From a virus: a stretch of DNA of 55,620 nucleotides. Positions 7,631 to 20,400 of this stretch are shown piece after piece. The stretch's first letter is position 1. Every line of letters starts with the position of its first letter. Made by a program: the position numbers and the translations under genes. The notes beneath the pieces are model-generated. The model searched no databases and was not told the DNA's origin. It saw only the letters and a program-made list of their open reading frames with translations. Location: the IMG/VR virus record IMGVR_UViG_3300009512_002372, positions 1-55,620 of that record; one strand, 5' to 3'.

Positions 7631-10600
7631 TAACCCCACGCGCAATGATCGCGCTTGATGCGCGCTACGGCAGTCGCCCGGTTGAGGAACTTGCTGAGTT
7701 CACCTACAACACGTTCTACCCTGACTACGATAAGGAGACGTTCACCAACGATTTCCTATCGTCACAAGGGCCGGGCCTGACAGCCGAGGATTTTTATAGA
7801 CTCGATGAACGGTATAAATCTCGTCCCAGTACAGAGCTGTTTGACTTTGTTAAAGACTCTGTATTTGACAAGATGGACGCCGAGCAAGAGGCTACTGCGC
7901 GCGCTATTTTTACAGGCGAGGCGCAGGAACGCACTTGGGCTGAAGCTGGAAGCGATACCGTAAGAGGTTTAGCAGGCGGCTCGAACAGGATGGTTGCAGG
8001 CGTAACGGGCTTAGGCGCATTGGCGGGTGTTCCCGGCGCGATGGGCGTTACTGAGACGCTTGAAGGGTACGCAGATCGTTATGACGAGGGCAAGTCTCAA
8101 GGTCTTTTGCAGAAACAAGCCATTGCTGCTGACAACCGCGAGCGCAGAGAAGCAGAAGGCATGGGGGCGGTTGCGCGTTTAGGTGCTGCCGCTGGCGATT
8201 ATCTTTCAGACCCTGCACTGCTAATGGATCAAAGTGCTACTAGCGCGGCTTACTTAGTCCCCGGCGTAGGCTATGCCAAAGCAGGCCAGATGCTCGGTCG
8301 AGGCGCTCAGGCAGCAGGACTGACTTCTAAGACACGGGCGGTGGCGGAAGGCACAGGTGCGGCGCTTGCAACCCAGATCGGCGGCGGCGTCATGGAAGGC
8401 GCTGACGCGGCATCCTCAGCGCGTCAGGAAGTCAAAGGCATGGAACACGAGCAGTTGCTTGAGACGTCTGAAATGTACCGCAATCTTGTAAGCGATAACG
8501 TCAGTCCGACTATTGCGCGTGAGATGGTTGCGTTGAGCGCGTCCCGAAAAGCCTTCGGCGTTACTGCTGCCGTCTCAACAGCAGCAGGAAAACTTACTTC
8601 TAAATTTGAAGCTGACATTTTGCTGGGCAGGGGAAACACGTTCGGCCTTGGGTCAGTCGCAGCCGTGGGTAAGGAAGGGCTTGAAGAGATATTTGATGAA
8701 GGCGGTAACGCTTTAGGTGTCAACGTCGGTATAAAAACAAGCGCGGACGACACACGCGCACTAGGGCAGGGTGTCCCCGAAGCCGCGGGCATGGGTCTGA
8801 CAGGCGGCTTGACACAAGGCGCAGCGTTTAAAGCTGTTGACCTTGTTGGTGCAAACTTGTCAGGGGAGTTACCTGAAAGAAGACAAGCCAACGACATACT
8901 TAAACGCGCTAGATCGGGTAACTCCGTAAGCCCGGCAGAGGTAGAGTTAGCTCTGCTTAGGTTCCCCGGATTAGAACGCGAGCAGTTCGAGGCGTCGCAG
9001 CAAGAGTGGGAACGCAACGCCCTGTTAGAAGGCATGAGTCCCGAAGAGGTTGCTGCCGAGATTGCCGGGCTAGACATCGACACTACTTACGGCATAGAAG
9101 ACGAAGGGTCTCCCCTGCCTTTCGATCCCGGAGTAGTTGACCTCGATGGCGCGATCGACTCCCTTGATACGGGTAGGTTCATTACCAATGTTGAAGTTTA
9201 CGACGCGATGATAGCGGCGGCTGAGGCGCAAGGGCGGGAGCTGCGGCTCGAAGAACAGTTGTTTGCCGATCAAGTGATGTCAAGTGCGCTTTACGAGAAT
9301 CTAGTAAAAGAATCTCAGAGTCGAACGCTTGCGCCGGACGAAGTCCTGTTTGTCGAGGCGTTTAGGGAGCAGACTGCGCAACTCACCAGCCCCTCGTCTC
9401 CGTATGCGTTTCAGGGTGCGGGCCAGCAAGTTGAAGGGGGAGTAAACTACCCCGCCCCCGTTGGCTTAGAGCGAGAGGGTACAGGTTCAAATCTGTCTGC
9501 TGCGCTGGACGGCCTAGCTGCAAGGAATGAAATTCAGGCTCCTCCCGGTTCAATCCCACTGGACGACGCCCAAACAGGGCTGTTTGGAGGTGAAGACCAA
9601 GACCAAGGTCAGGGACAGGAGCCTACTCCCGAAGGCGCGCCAAACTTGCAACCGCGTGACCGGGGGCGTGAGGCTAGCGTTGCTCAGATGGCTGAGATAG
9701 TCAAAGACCTGAACTACGGACGCCTTGGCACGGGCGCAGGGGCTGACGAAGCGGCCCCAATGGTCAGTGTGAAAGGCGACTTGCCTACAATCGCAGAAGA
9801 GAATCAAGGTTCATCGGATACGGTATACCTGAACGGTAAGGCTGTTGAAGTGGTTTACGCTGTTGTTGAGGCTGATGAGATTGTAGCCTCTAATGATGCG
9901 TCTGGTAAGGCTAACCCTGCGTATGATGCCCCGGCCGAGGGCCAAGTAGTGGCGCTGCAAAATGGCCGCACTGCTGCTCTGCAAAGCTCCTATGAAAATC
10001 AAACCGAGAAAGTAGCGCAGTACCGCACCGACCTAGAAGGCGACACGCGGCACGGCGTCAACCCTGACGTTATTAAAGGGATGAAGAACCCGGTATTGGT
10101 TCGTGTCTACAAGGACACCGACAACTACAGCGGCATTGGTTCAGATTCAAACGCGCGGGGCAGCTTAGGTCAGTCTGCGTCAGAGACAGCTACCAATGAT
10201 GCCGCGTCAGTCAACCTTGGGAAACTTGTCGTCAACGAAGACGGCAGCACGTCCCTTACTTCTTCAAGCAACCAAGGCTTTGCTGCCGAGTTTTTCGCTG
10301 GGATACCCGCTAACGAGCGGGCGCAGTATCAAACTGCGGATGGCAGTTATGCGCCTGCTTTTTGGGAGAGGCTTCAGTCTGCGGTGTTTGCGGCAGCCTA
10401 CGGCGATTCTAATCTAGTTACACTGACAACAGAAGCCACTGACCAAGAGGGCATGGGAGCAATAGTCTCAGCCCTGAATAAAGCGGCGGCCGATATGGCT
10501 GCCCTTAACGGCGCGGAGGGTGGGTACGACATCCGGCCTGCGGTCGTCGAGGCGGCACTGATCGTAAAGCAGGCCAAATCAAAAGGGATGACTGTTGAGC

Positions 10601-11067
10601 AGTATGTCGCTCAGGCCGACGCTTTCTCGCAGCCTACGCCACTGGCGGCAGAGCTGGCGAGCGGCATAGAATCATTCGGCAGGAAAAGCGGTCAACTCGG
10701 TGCTGCCCTCTCAAATGCAGCAAAGCAAGCGTTATCGTCAGAGACCTCTCTTAGAACTGACGATATGTTTGGTGGCGTCCCCGCTACCAGCGAGGAGATT
10801 ATCAGAGGGATCAGATCGTCCCCTTCCTCTGAACCAGTCAGCAGCAGCGAGCCTGCCGGGGTAACCCCTTCCTCTGAACCAGTCTTTGATAGTGATAACA
10901 AATCGCTGACGCAGGAACAATTAGGTAAAATACTTGTATCAGAGTCGCGGGTAAACGAGTCCACAGGTGAGTCGGAAACTGTGCAGAGAAGCGCTAAAGA
11001 AGTCATTGACGAAATAGACTCTAAAATTGAAAGCCGTCGTAAATTACTGGCGTGTGTAGGAGGCTAG
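7627..11067 (+). CDS. large internal virion / ejection protein
   Basis: This 1146-residue protein starts at GTG 7627, overlapping the previous TGA. Residues about 100-420 are Ala/Gly-rich with hydrophobic helices (TVRGLAGGSNRMVAGVTGL, AAYLVPGVGYAKAGQML), the pattern of the N-terminal part of giant PLxRFG/polyvalent phage proteins. The remainder is acidic and mostly featureless. Near the C-terminus a PSSEPVSSSEP/PSSEPVFDS repeat is encoded by a duplicated DNA segment (near 10830 and 10868). In some relatives these regions and the downstream polyvalent region may be one polypeptide; here an endolysin gene separates them. Probably ejected with the DNA. No catalytic motif seen. Confidence 0.7.
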   Translation: MITPRAMIALDARYGSRPVEELAEFTYNTFYPDYDKETFTNDFLSSQGPGLTAEDFYRLDERYKSRPSTELFDFVKDSVFDKMDAEQEATARAIFTGEAQERTWAEAGSDTVRGLAGGSNRMVAGVTGLGALAGVPGAMGVTETLEGYADRYDEGKSQGLLQKQAIAADNRERREAEGMGAVARLGAAAGDYLSDPALLMDQSATSAAYLVPGVGYAKAGQMLGRGAQAAGLTSKTRAVAEGTGAALATQIGGGVMEGADAASSARQEVKGMEHEQLLETSEMYRNLVSDNVSPTIAREMVALSASRKAFGVTAAVSTAAGKLTSKFEADILLGRGNTFGLGSVAAVGKEGLEEIFDEGGNALGVNVGIKTSADDTRALGQGVPEAAGMGLTGGLTQGAAFKAVDLVGANLSGELPERRQANDILKRARSGNSVSPAEVELALLRFPGLEREQFEASQQEWERNALLEGMSPEEVAAEIAGLDIDTTYGIEDEGSPLPFDPGVVDLDGAIDSLDTGRFITNVEVYDAMIAAAEAQGRELRLEEQLFADQVMSSALYENLVKESQSRTLAPDEVLFVEAFREQTAQLTSPSSPYAFQGAGQQVEGGVNYPAPVGLEREGTGSNLSAALDGLAARNEIQAPPGSIPLDDAQTGLFGGEDQDQGQGQEPTPEGAPNLQPRDRGREASVAQMAEIVKDLNYGRLGTGAGADEAAPMVSVKGDLPTIAEENQGSSDTVYLNGKAVEVVYAVVEADEIVASNDASGKANPAYDAPAEGQVVALQNGRTAALQSSYENQTEKVAQYRTDLEGDTRHGVNPDVIKGMKNPVLVRVYKDTDNYSGIGSDSNARGSLGQSASETATNDAASVNLGKLVVNEDGSTSLTSSSNQGFAAEFFAGIPANERAQYQTADGSYAPAFWERLQSAVFAAAYGDSNLVTLTTEATDQEGMGAIVSALNKAAADMAALNGAEGGYDIRPAVVEAALIVKQAKSKGMTVEQYVAQADAFSQPTPLAAELASGIESFGRKSGQLGAALSNAAKQALSSETSLRTDDMFGGVPATSEEIIRGIRSSPSSEPVSSSEPAGVTPSSEPVFDSDNKSLTQEQLGKILVSESRVNESTGESETVQRSAKEVIDEIDSKIESRRKLLACVGG

Positions 11068-11071
11068 CGTA

Positions 11072-11440
11072 GTGACTGACACGCTATCTAAACACTTCCG
11101 TCGCAGCGAGTTTGCCTGTCAGTGCAAGTGCGGGTTTGACACTGCTGACGCTATGCTGGTCGAGGCTCTTGAAGCAATCAGAGAACACTTTAAAGAGGCA
11201 GTCGTCATTACCTCAGCTTGCCGATGCCCGGAGCATAACGCCAAGGTCGGAGGCGCTCAGAAAAGCTCTAAGTCGGCAGGCAGTCAACATTTATACGGAC
11301 GAGCCGCAGACATTGTAGTACATCTTACAAGCCCGGCCACCGTTGCTGACTACGCAGAGAAGTTAGGGTTAAGTACGGGTCGGTACTCAACATTCACGCA
11401 CATAGATACTCGGTCTAACGGGCCGAAGCGGTGGGGATAA
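11072..11440 (+). CDS. endolysin, zinc peptidase M15 family
   Basis: This 122-residue protein matches the compact Peptidase_M15_3 layout: KHFRRSEFACQC at the N-terminus, ITSACRCPEHNAKVGG in the middle, SQHLYGRAADI giving zinc ligands His73 and Asp80, and FTHIDTR giving His110. Such enzymes cleave D-Ala-D-Ala or L-Ala-D-Glu bonds of peptidoglycan. There is no signal peptide, so export would depend on the holin at 2869-3261. It starts at GTG four bases after the previous stop, with AGGAGGCTAGC as ribosome site, and sits between two giant virion genes. It may instead act as a virion-associated lysin during entry. Confidence 0.85.
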   Translation: MTDTLSKHFRRSEFACQCKCGFDTADAMLVEALEAIREHFKEAVVITSACRCPEHNAKVGGAQKSSKSAGSQHLYGRAADIVVHLTSPATVADYAEKLGLSTGRYSTFTHIDTRSNGPKRWG

Positions 11441-11443
11441 GTA

Positions 11444-14400
11444 ATGGCACTAGGCGATTGCCTGACAAAATTAAAATTCACTGTTACAGAGCGCGAGGCT
11501 ATCACTGCTGCGGTTAAGGCAGAACAAGAGCGCGGTGGTAAGACAGGGAAAGGCTATAAGGTCAACCGGAATGATGCCTCTAAAACTACAGTAGCAAGGC
11601 TGATAAGCAGTCTCGAAACCGAGAGAAGGCAAACGATGGATTATGCCATCGCGCGGTATGAAGCAAGAATCGGCCCCGCCTCGGACGCCGCTCCCGCCGA
11701 GATAACTTCAGATGACGTCACGGTAAAAAGAGCGTCGGACTTTAAAACATCCAAAAACTACGACGTAATACTTCCTGACGGCACGGTCACTCAGATATTT
11801 AAAGACACTGACGACGAAGGGCGCTGGCATGTGCGGGGAGAGCCTGATGGCATGCTCGGCTCTACAGACCGCGAGAGTGCGGTAGACGATCTAATTCGCT
11901 CTTACAACTCTTCAGGTGTTAGCAGTAATACACCCCTAACGCCGAAGGACTTGAAATCCAAGCGAGCGGAAGACTTCCGCGAAACTGGGACTTACATCAT
12001 TACATTCCCCGACGGCACAACGGAGCAGATTTTCCGCGACACCGAGCAATTCTCTTACCCGGTCTGGTATCGGACTGACGAACCACAAGGAGTAAATTAC
12101 GACCCCGGCATCGGCTTTACTAAGGAAGAAGCCCTACAAAGGTTAATAGACGATAGGGCAACAGCAGCCGAAAGTTCTTCAATTTTAGGCAGCAAATCAG
12201 AGCCAACTTCTCCTGCGCCTGATATGTTCGACTCTACTCCTGACTCCACACCCACAAGCACACCTAGCTCCGCAGGCGCTACTCCTGACTCCATACCCAC
12301 AGGCTCCACTCCCGAAGCAGTTAACGCAGAGACAGAAAGGGTCTTACGTCTCAACACTCTCATGGCCGCTGCGTTAGATGCCGGGAAGCTCAAAGTTGTA
12401 AATTCATCGCAGCGAGATTCTCTGGGGGCAGGCTGGGAAAGCGCGTTTGCAGATGGCGCAATGGTAGGTGCATATAATACTCGAACAAAAGAGGCGGTGA
12501 TTTTTGCTGATAGAGTCGATAACGACAGCGCGGTCTCCGTGGCTTACCACGAAATGCTGCACTTTTCTGAGGGTTATGCCAACAGTACAGGCAGCACTCG
12601 TTTTGATTTCTTGGTAGGTGAGGGGCGTACCGCGTTATACCGGCGGCTTGATCTACTGCGCCGCTTCGGAAGCGCAAGAGAGCGCAAAGTCTTAGGGGAC
12701 GCCTACGAGTTGTTTCTTGACTCAGGCGACAGCACCGCAGACCAATCGACCCGCGAGAGCGAGTGGATGGCGTATGCAATCCAAGCTATCGTCCAATCTA
12801 AATCCGACTCAAGCTGGCTCGGCGAGGCTAGGCTGGCGGTTCAAAGCGTATTGCGTAAAGTTTTAGGGATAAAGGTTACTGCTGACAACTTAAATATGAG
12901 GGAGTTTGGCAAACTTGCAGAGCTTTCTATCGCTGAGGCAATAGCACCTGAGACCACTGCCGCACCCGCGCAAGAAACTACGGGCGCGACAGATACAGAG
13001 ACAGAGACAGAGACAGAGACAGATACAGAGGCCAAGGCTGCTAAAGAGGCCGAGCTGAGAGAAGCTGAAGCTAAAAAGAAAGCCGAGAAAGCGGCTGCTA
13101 AGAAAGAAGCTGCGGAGAAGAAAGCCGCTGAGAAAGCCGAGAAAGCCGAGAAGGCGGCTGCTAAGAAAGCCGAGAAAGCTGCCAAAGAGGCGGCGCTGAA
13201 AGAAGCGCAGGCGGCGAAGAAGATCGCTGAAGAACAGCAATCCGAGCTAGAGCGACTAGCCAACATAGCCTTAATAGACGGTAAAAAAGCTGAAGCAGAA
13301 GAACTGCGTGTGCGGATTCTAGCACTTGATAAAGAGATAACAGCAGCCTCTGTAGCCTACCAAGCTCTGCTCGCGCCGAAGCCAAGCAATCCCTCTGTGT
13401 CCCCTACGTCAGACAAGGAACTGTCTGAGACGGTCACAAGCCTCGCGCAGATGGGTAAGATTCTCGAAGCGAGAATGCCCGACAGCGTACTCTCCATTCT
13501 GAGAAATCAGAAAAAGGGAGACGTCACAACAATCAGAAAGATGTTGGACGCGGTAGTCCTTGAAGAACCCTCGCTAGCCCCTCTGGCAAACCAGCTCATT
13601 GAACTCTTGGGCGACCCAGATAATTATGTCACCGTAATAAAAAAGGTGAGGCAGACAAAGGCGAATTTCCACGGGAAGTACACATTCAGCAAAAGCCAAT
13701 CGAAAATAGACTTAAATGACGCGCCGGGGTACAAGGGGTTTACTTACGAGACGTTTTTACACGAGGTCGCCCACTCGGTTATTGGTTCGCGGTATGGCGA
13801 CCTTGAGTCCTATTCAAGAGCAGCAGTTGCCCAATTTAGTAAGATCGAGTCCCTCGAATCTGCGGATGCTATAGAGCAGTTTCAAAACCTGTGGGTGGAA
13901 TTTAAAGAGGCTTTCCCCCAAGTCGCGGGTGAGCCTACTGGCGTGAGGCAAGCTCGCGGCGATATAGATGAGTTTTTTACTTGGACACTGACCGACCCGA
14001 CCTTCAGAAAATACCTAGAGGAAAGCAACTACCGAGGGATTACGCTACTACAGCGTTTTAAAGATTGGGTTAAGAATTACTTGTTTAAGGGGGCAGATAC
14101 CAATACCGCGACGTGGCTTGACGCGGCGCTGATGGGCGCAAACGATCTGATAGATGCTATGAAGCAAGACGCGCCTGATTTTAAGTTTGCAAAAAACGCA
14201 ATGTACAACACGGCAAACTTTAACGAGATGCAGAGTTTGGCACGGGCAGAGCAATTAAAGATAGATAACGAAGCTGCCGCCCGTCAGGTTAGGCTAGGTA
14301 ATATCATTTACGAGCAGACGGCTAGAAGTAAAAAGCTAGCAGACCTGACTGAGCGTGAAGATGCTCTGTACGATTTCATAGCAGAGTTAGAAAAGAGCAG

Positions 14401-17400
14401 TGCTATTCTCGGCTCGCGTCGGAAAGCTGGCGTGACGGCGTGGCACGGGTCGCCGCGTAAATACTCTGCCGAGCGTCAGGTAAAGCTCTCTAACGGTAAG
14501 ACAGAGTTTATTGTTGGCGGGATAGACCAACTGCCACCCATCCCCGCGGGCGCAACTTTGATAAAGGATTATAAGTTAGGCCGTATGCGCGTCGATAAGA
14601 TCGGCACGGGTGAGGGCAAGCAAGCGTTCGGTTACGGCCTGTACTTTGCGGAACTTAGAGGGGTATCACAGGGTTACTCGAAGGCCACTGCTTACAAAGA
14701 GGCAAGAGATACTTTTTTAGAGGCGCTGCCAGATGAAGCCGCCTTCGATGAAGTTATGGGCGAGATTGGTCAGGGTGTTTTCTCAGCAGAGCAAGAGGCT
14801 GTTTTAAAGGCTTTGGATGCGGACGATTGGCTTGGGTTTGACTACGCAGCGCAGGCTATATCTGCTGCGTATAGCTCTGACTTAGCGAACTACGACGCCT
14901 CTACAGAATTACGTCAGGCAATAGAGGACTCAGGCACGGTTTATAAAGTTGAGGTGGACGTAGACCCGGACGCTCTGCTGGACTGGGATCGACCGCTAAG
15001 TGAGCAGCCTAAAGTTGTTGACGCTTTGAGAGCCTCCGGTGTTCTCCCTGAAGGCTTTGACAGTAAAGTCCCGCACTTCGTTATGCCTGACGGGACAGTG
15101 CAGCACTACTCTAAGTTTTTAGACGCGGACGATTTGCAAGACCCTAAGACACTTGCCAAGCTCATACCCGTCCTGAAAAGGAAGTATGGCGAGGCGATGG
15201 AGCTTCGCCCCTATGGGGAGACACTCCTAGAGCGAACTACGGGGGAGCAGCTTTATACGGCTCTATCAAACCCGAAGGACTTAGATGTTACCTCTGACCG
15301 TGGCGAAATACTGACCGCTGAACAACTGCAAGGGATCACAGGGCCGAACGATATAACCGCAAGCAAGACCCTCGAAGGGAAAGGCATCCCCGGAGTGCGC
15401 TATTTAGACAGACAAAGTAGGGACGTAGGGGAAGGATCATTTAACTACGTTATTTTCGATGACGTTAACATTGAAATTACACAGCGGGACGACATACTCG
15501 CGTCGCGTACAGCGTTAGGCCAAGAAAGCCGTGGCACTGAGAAGTGGACTGCGGCCACCGCGAAGTTTGGCAAAGAGGGCATGACAAAAGAAGCGAGAGA
15601 CGCCCGAGCCGAGGAGCAAGGCTTCGACATGGAGGTCTACTCAGGTAGCACGTTTGACATCGAGGCGTTCGACGGTGATCTCGCCCGTCCTGACGGAGAC
15701 TGGGGCAAGGCGTCCTACGCTAGCACTAGCATCGAAGATGTTAACAGTAACTACGCAGGCATTGGCCCTGACCTGACGGCTCGACTAGAGCAGGAAGCCG
15801 AGAGCGTAGCAAGCATAATGGAGTTTGATGACTCTGAAAGGGATGAAATGCTGGAGCAGGCGAACATCCCACTGGAGGAATACTCACAGGACTCCGACGC
15901 GGCCCATTGGAAGATTGCCTCAGATCGAGTCGTAGGGCCAGCGGGGCAGGGCGTCGTGTACCCGCTCCGAATAAAGACTGGGAACTATGCTGTGATCCGC
16001 AGCCGCGCGTTTCCCGGCGAGAGTATTATTGAAGGAAAGGATTTCTACCAAGACGCGGAAGAAGAATTAAATCGGGAAGACTACGAAGACGATGACGCCT
16101 TTGATGACGCCATACGCGAGTACGCCGACGAGCTGTCTTATGGCTCCGACGAGTCGCTGTACACAAAGCTAACAGACGCCTTTTACAACACAACTCTGGA
16201 TATAGACGAAGAACAGTCGCAAGAGGTAGTACAGCGCGTCTTAGAAGATTACCCTGAAGGAGTTAGTGCGACAGACCTTGATCTTTTAATACGAAACACG
16301 ATCAAATATGTCTACACTAATGACGGCGAAATGGCTGGCTCAGGTGCGGTATCCTCAGAGGTGTTGAAGAACCTTGGCTTTGATGGTGTTATTGACTACA
16401 CGGTTAATACTAAATTCGGTTTTTGGGTGGGCGTTGGCATGGACGGCGTAGACGCGGACACTGTCCACGTTATGACGTTCCCCGGCAGAGAGTCCAACAT
16501 CCGATCTGCCTATGCAGCCTTTGACCCTGACAACTCAGGCAGTAGCGACCTACTAGCGTCGCGCAAAGCAACCCCTATGGGGCTGGCGTCAGCGCGCAAA
16601 ACGGCGAAGGCCACATCCTACCCGAGCCAACGGCCTTTTAAAGTTGACCTACAGGCTAAGGCGCTGGAAGAACAACAGCGCATGGGCCTAGACCTTACGA
16701 AGAACACACCCGAAGCCAACGCTTACTTAAAAGAATTAGTATTGAGCGATGCGGCTGTGGCGCTGGTCAATAACGCCAACGCGATTGGCTGGTACGACCG
16801 CACCATAACTGAAGCCATCGAGACACTGTCTCGTATCCACCCAGAGATTAAGACTGATAAAAACGCTAAGTTTGCATTTACGTTTGCACTGGCTAATACC
16901 TCCAACGGACTGAAGGTTGATAAAAACTTTGAGTTGGCTGAGAGAGCTTACTCTGAATTTAAAGAGACCGGGAAATTCCCTGTTAAGATTGGGATCGGTA
17001 CTGCTGCAAGTCAAATCAATAAGACTTTCAAAACGTATAATGAGATGGTTGCCGCCTACGGCACTGACAAAGTCAGGACTTTGTTTGACACTAAGACGAC
17101 TGTCGGCGCATTAACAAAGGCAGGCTATGAAATAACGGGCGAGTGGGTAGAGACAGAAGTTTACGGCTCTGCGATTATAGGCCCGAAGATCGGCAATGGC
17201 TTTTACTCTAACCTAAACGGAAGGTTCGACCAGCTAACAATGGATCGCTGGTTGCGCCGGACATGGGGTAGGTGGACAGGAACCTTAATCAGTAATCGCC
17301 CAGACCTTGTTGCTAAAAAGACTAAGGCGATTCAGACGCTTTTCCTTGGGATGACTGCTCAAGAAAAGAAAGCCCTGAAAGCGACGTTTAAAAGCGTCGG

Positions 17401-20400
17401 CGCTGTCCTGAAAATCGGCACGAAGAAAGACATTATCGCTACGGCCGTTGCGATACAGCAATCTTCAACGTCTAAAAAGAACCGAGATGTAATGAACGAG
17501 ACAGGCGCAGGCGATCTGTTGCGTAGGTTAGGTAACGGCCTAGCTAAAGATGTTGACGGCCAGATAGAGGCTCCCACCCCGGCTGAAAGAAACCGCATTC
17601 GCGGCATTTTCAAAGAGGCGCTCACGGAGCTGAACGAGAGCAACCCCGACCTTACTATGGCTGACCTTCAGGCACTGCTGTGGTATCCCGAGAAATTGCT
17701 GTATGATGGGGCCAGAAGTAAAGAGGAGTTTAATGATGGATACGAAGATTCGGAAGCCCCAGACTACGCAAACGCGGCCCGAAACCTCGCTGGAAAGCTC
17801 GGGGTGGGAGACAGCAATCGACGAGGTTCAGGAAGAACACGAAGTCGAGCTGGAGCTGAACAAGAAGCCGTGGACAGAAAACCTGCCAAGTCTGGAAAAG
17901 CTAAACGAGCTGCTGGGCGAAAAGTAGCCCGCGAAAAGGCAGACAGTAACGACATACTTGGCTCTCGCCGTCGCAGCGAGAATCAAAATCAAAGTAGCTT
18001 AAACGAGCTGAACGATATAATACTTGCGTCTACCCCCGGCCGTAAAAACCCCACCATAGATAACAATCCTGAGTTCTTTAAGCGGCTTATAACTGCCCGA
18101 CCTGCCCTTCTAAAACTCCTACCGCGCCGGGCGCTTCCCGAAATAGCGCCTAAAGACATGCCTGCTGCTACTGACTACCTCAGAGCAGCAGAACAGATGG
18201 ACGCAGACCGCAACCAGATTCTGGCTGACGCGGGGGAGATTCTTAACCAATGGCACAGGTGGGCGCGTAAAAACAGAAAGATGGCGACGGCGCTACACAA
18301 GCTCATGCACCATACAACGGTAGTAGGCTACGACCCGTCACGCCCCTATGTGCCTCTGATTACCGGAGATAAGTATCTCAAAGAGCGCACCAAACTCCAA
18401 AGGCGAATGGCTCTATCCGTAACCCCGGAGGATAGACTGCGCGTAGCGGGGCTGTTGAAAGCCCTCGATCAAACGTATGCCGATGAGAAGGTTCGCAAAG
18501 CTGCTAAACCCGATATTGATGTGAGGTACGCGGCGCTTAGTCAGGAAGCGAAAGGCTTATACGAAAACGTCAGAAACACATACGCTGTACAGCGCAATGA
18601 TATGTACAAGGAATTGTCAGAGCGCATAGCGCGCGCTGAAATGTCAGACTCGGTAAGAGCTTCTCTGACTGACAAGTTAAGGCTATCTTTTGAAAGCAAC
18701 GCTGTGAGAGGGCCGTACTTCCCATTAAGTCGATTCGGAGAACACTGGGTTGTAGCTAAGGACAAGACCACGGGTGAGACAATCGACTTTGCAATGTTTG
18801 AGAACCCCCGTGATGCGGCTAGGCATCGGAAGAAAATGAAGGCTTTAGGATACGACGTATTCAGAGGAGTCAAGGACAAAGACGAACACGAGTGGATGCA
18901 GGTTGATTCGACCTATGCCGCTACTGTTACCGATCTTATCAATGAAAGCTCAGACATAGACCGAAAAGCTCGGTATGAACTGGCCGATCAGGTTTGGCAG
19001 TTGTATCTTCAGACCCTCCCCGAGATGAATGTCCGTAAGCAGCACCTCCACAGAAATAAAACAAAGGGCTGGGACGAAGATGCCATGAGGGGCTATGCGT
19101 CCCTAAGCCTGCACCACGCTCACCACATTACTAAGCTGCGTTACGCCGATAGGCTAGAAGCGATACTGAAAACTGCGAAGGCTGAGGCAGCAGAGTTTGG
19201 AGATGCGAGTTACGCGCAGCGGATATATGCGCAGCTTGAGGAATCCAACGAGTGGGCAATGAGTCCGACTAATAATGCTTATGCCTCATGGCTTACGTCC
19301 TTTGGGTTTATGTATCAACTCGCGGTGTCTACTGCGGCAGCCAGTATAAACGGGCTGCAAACCCCCGCTGTCGCACTGCCTATTCTGGGAGGTAAGTTTG
19401 GTTACGGAAAGGCGTCAGCCGCTTTGCTTCGTGCCTCTACTGAGTTCGTGGGCGTAGTAGCTACCAACACAGCAATTCGAGCTAAGAAAGGGAAGGTATT
19501 TCTCGACAACGATGAGAAGTCCCACTGGTCGGTAAACCTCCAAGGAGATGAACTAGCGTTCTACGAAGAGATGGTCAGGCGTCAGCTTTTTGAAAAGACC
19601 CGTGTCCATGACCTCGCAGGGATAAGCGATGAAGGGATGGAGAGAGGGCTGGTAGGCCGCCGCTGGATGGATATGATGTCAGCGGCCTTCCACAATGCGG
19701 AAGTGTTTAACCGAGAAGTTACGGCGATGGCTAGCTATCGACTGGCACGAGCCGCCGGGAGGAGTCACGAATCCGCGCTGAACTTGGGATACAACGTAAC
19801 TCTCGACGCTCACTTCGACTACAGCAACGCGGGCCGACCTTCGGCGCTCACTTCCCCGGTGATGAAGGTTGTGGGGCAGTACAAGCAGTACGCTATAAAT
19901 ATGTCTTGGAGAATCCTGCGGGATGCCTACGTCGCAACTGCGGCTCCTGATGTATCTCCTGAAGTACGAAGGGAGATGCGCAGCCGAAGCCTCGGGATGG
20001 TGGGCATGAGCTTTTTAATGGGCGGGTTTACCGGGTTTGCAGCTTATTCTGCAATTAAAACTATCTGGAAATCTTTAGAAGGTCTGCTTGGCGATGACGA
20101 TGACCCGAGGGAGTTTGAGTCTGAGATGCGCGCTGGCTTAAAGTCTTCAATTAACAGCTTCCTCGAAGACGAAGAGTTGAGTGAGACTATAGCCGACTAC
20201 ATTTGGGTCGGCCCTCTCGACATGGCGACCGGGGCAAGTATTGGTCTTAGAGTTAGTCCTGATATATGGAGGCTGTTCATACAAGAGCAAAACCCTGCGC
20301 TAGAAGGTAGGACTAAATACGCGCACATTCTCCTTCAGGCGGCAGGCCCAGTGGTAGGCGGTACGTTTGGTATGGCGTTTGATGCTATGGAGCGTATAGG

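Noticed and set aside
8424-9083. 219-codon leftward frame inside the 1146-residue protein gene
   Set aside because: Ser/Ala/Pro-rich composition typical of antisense frames in GC-rich coding DNA. The rightward frame is continuous and coupled to its neighbours.
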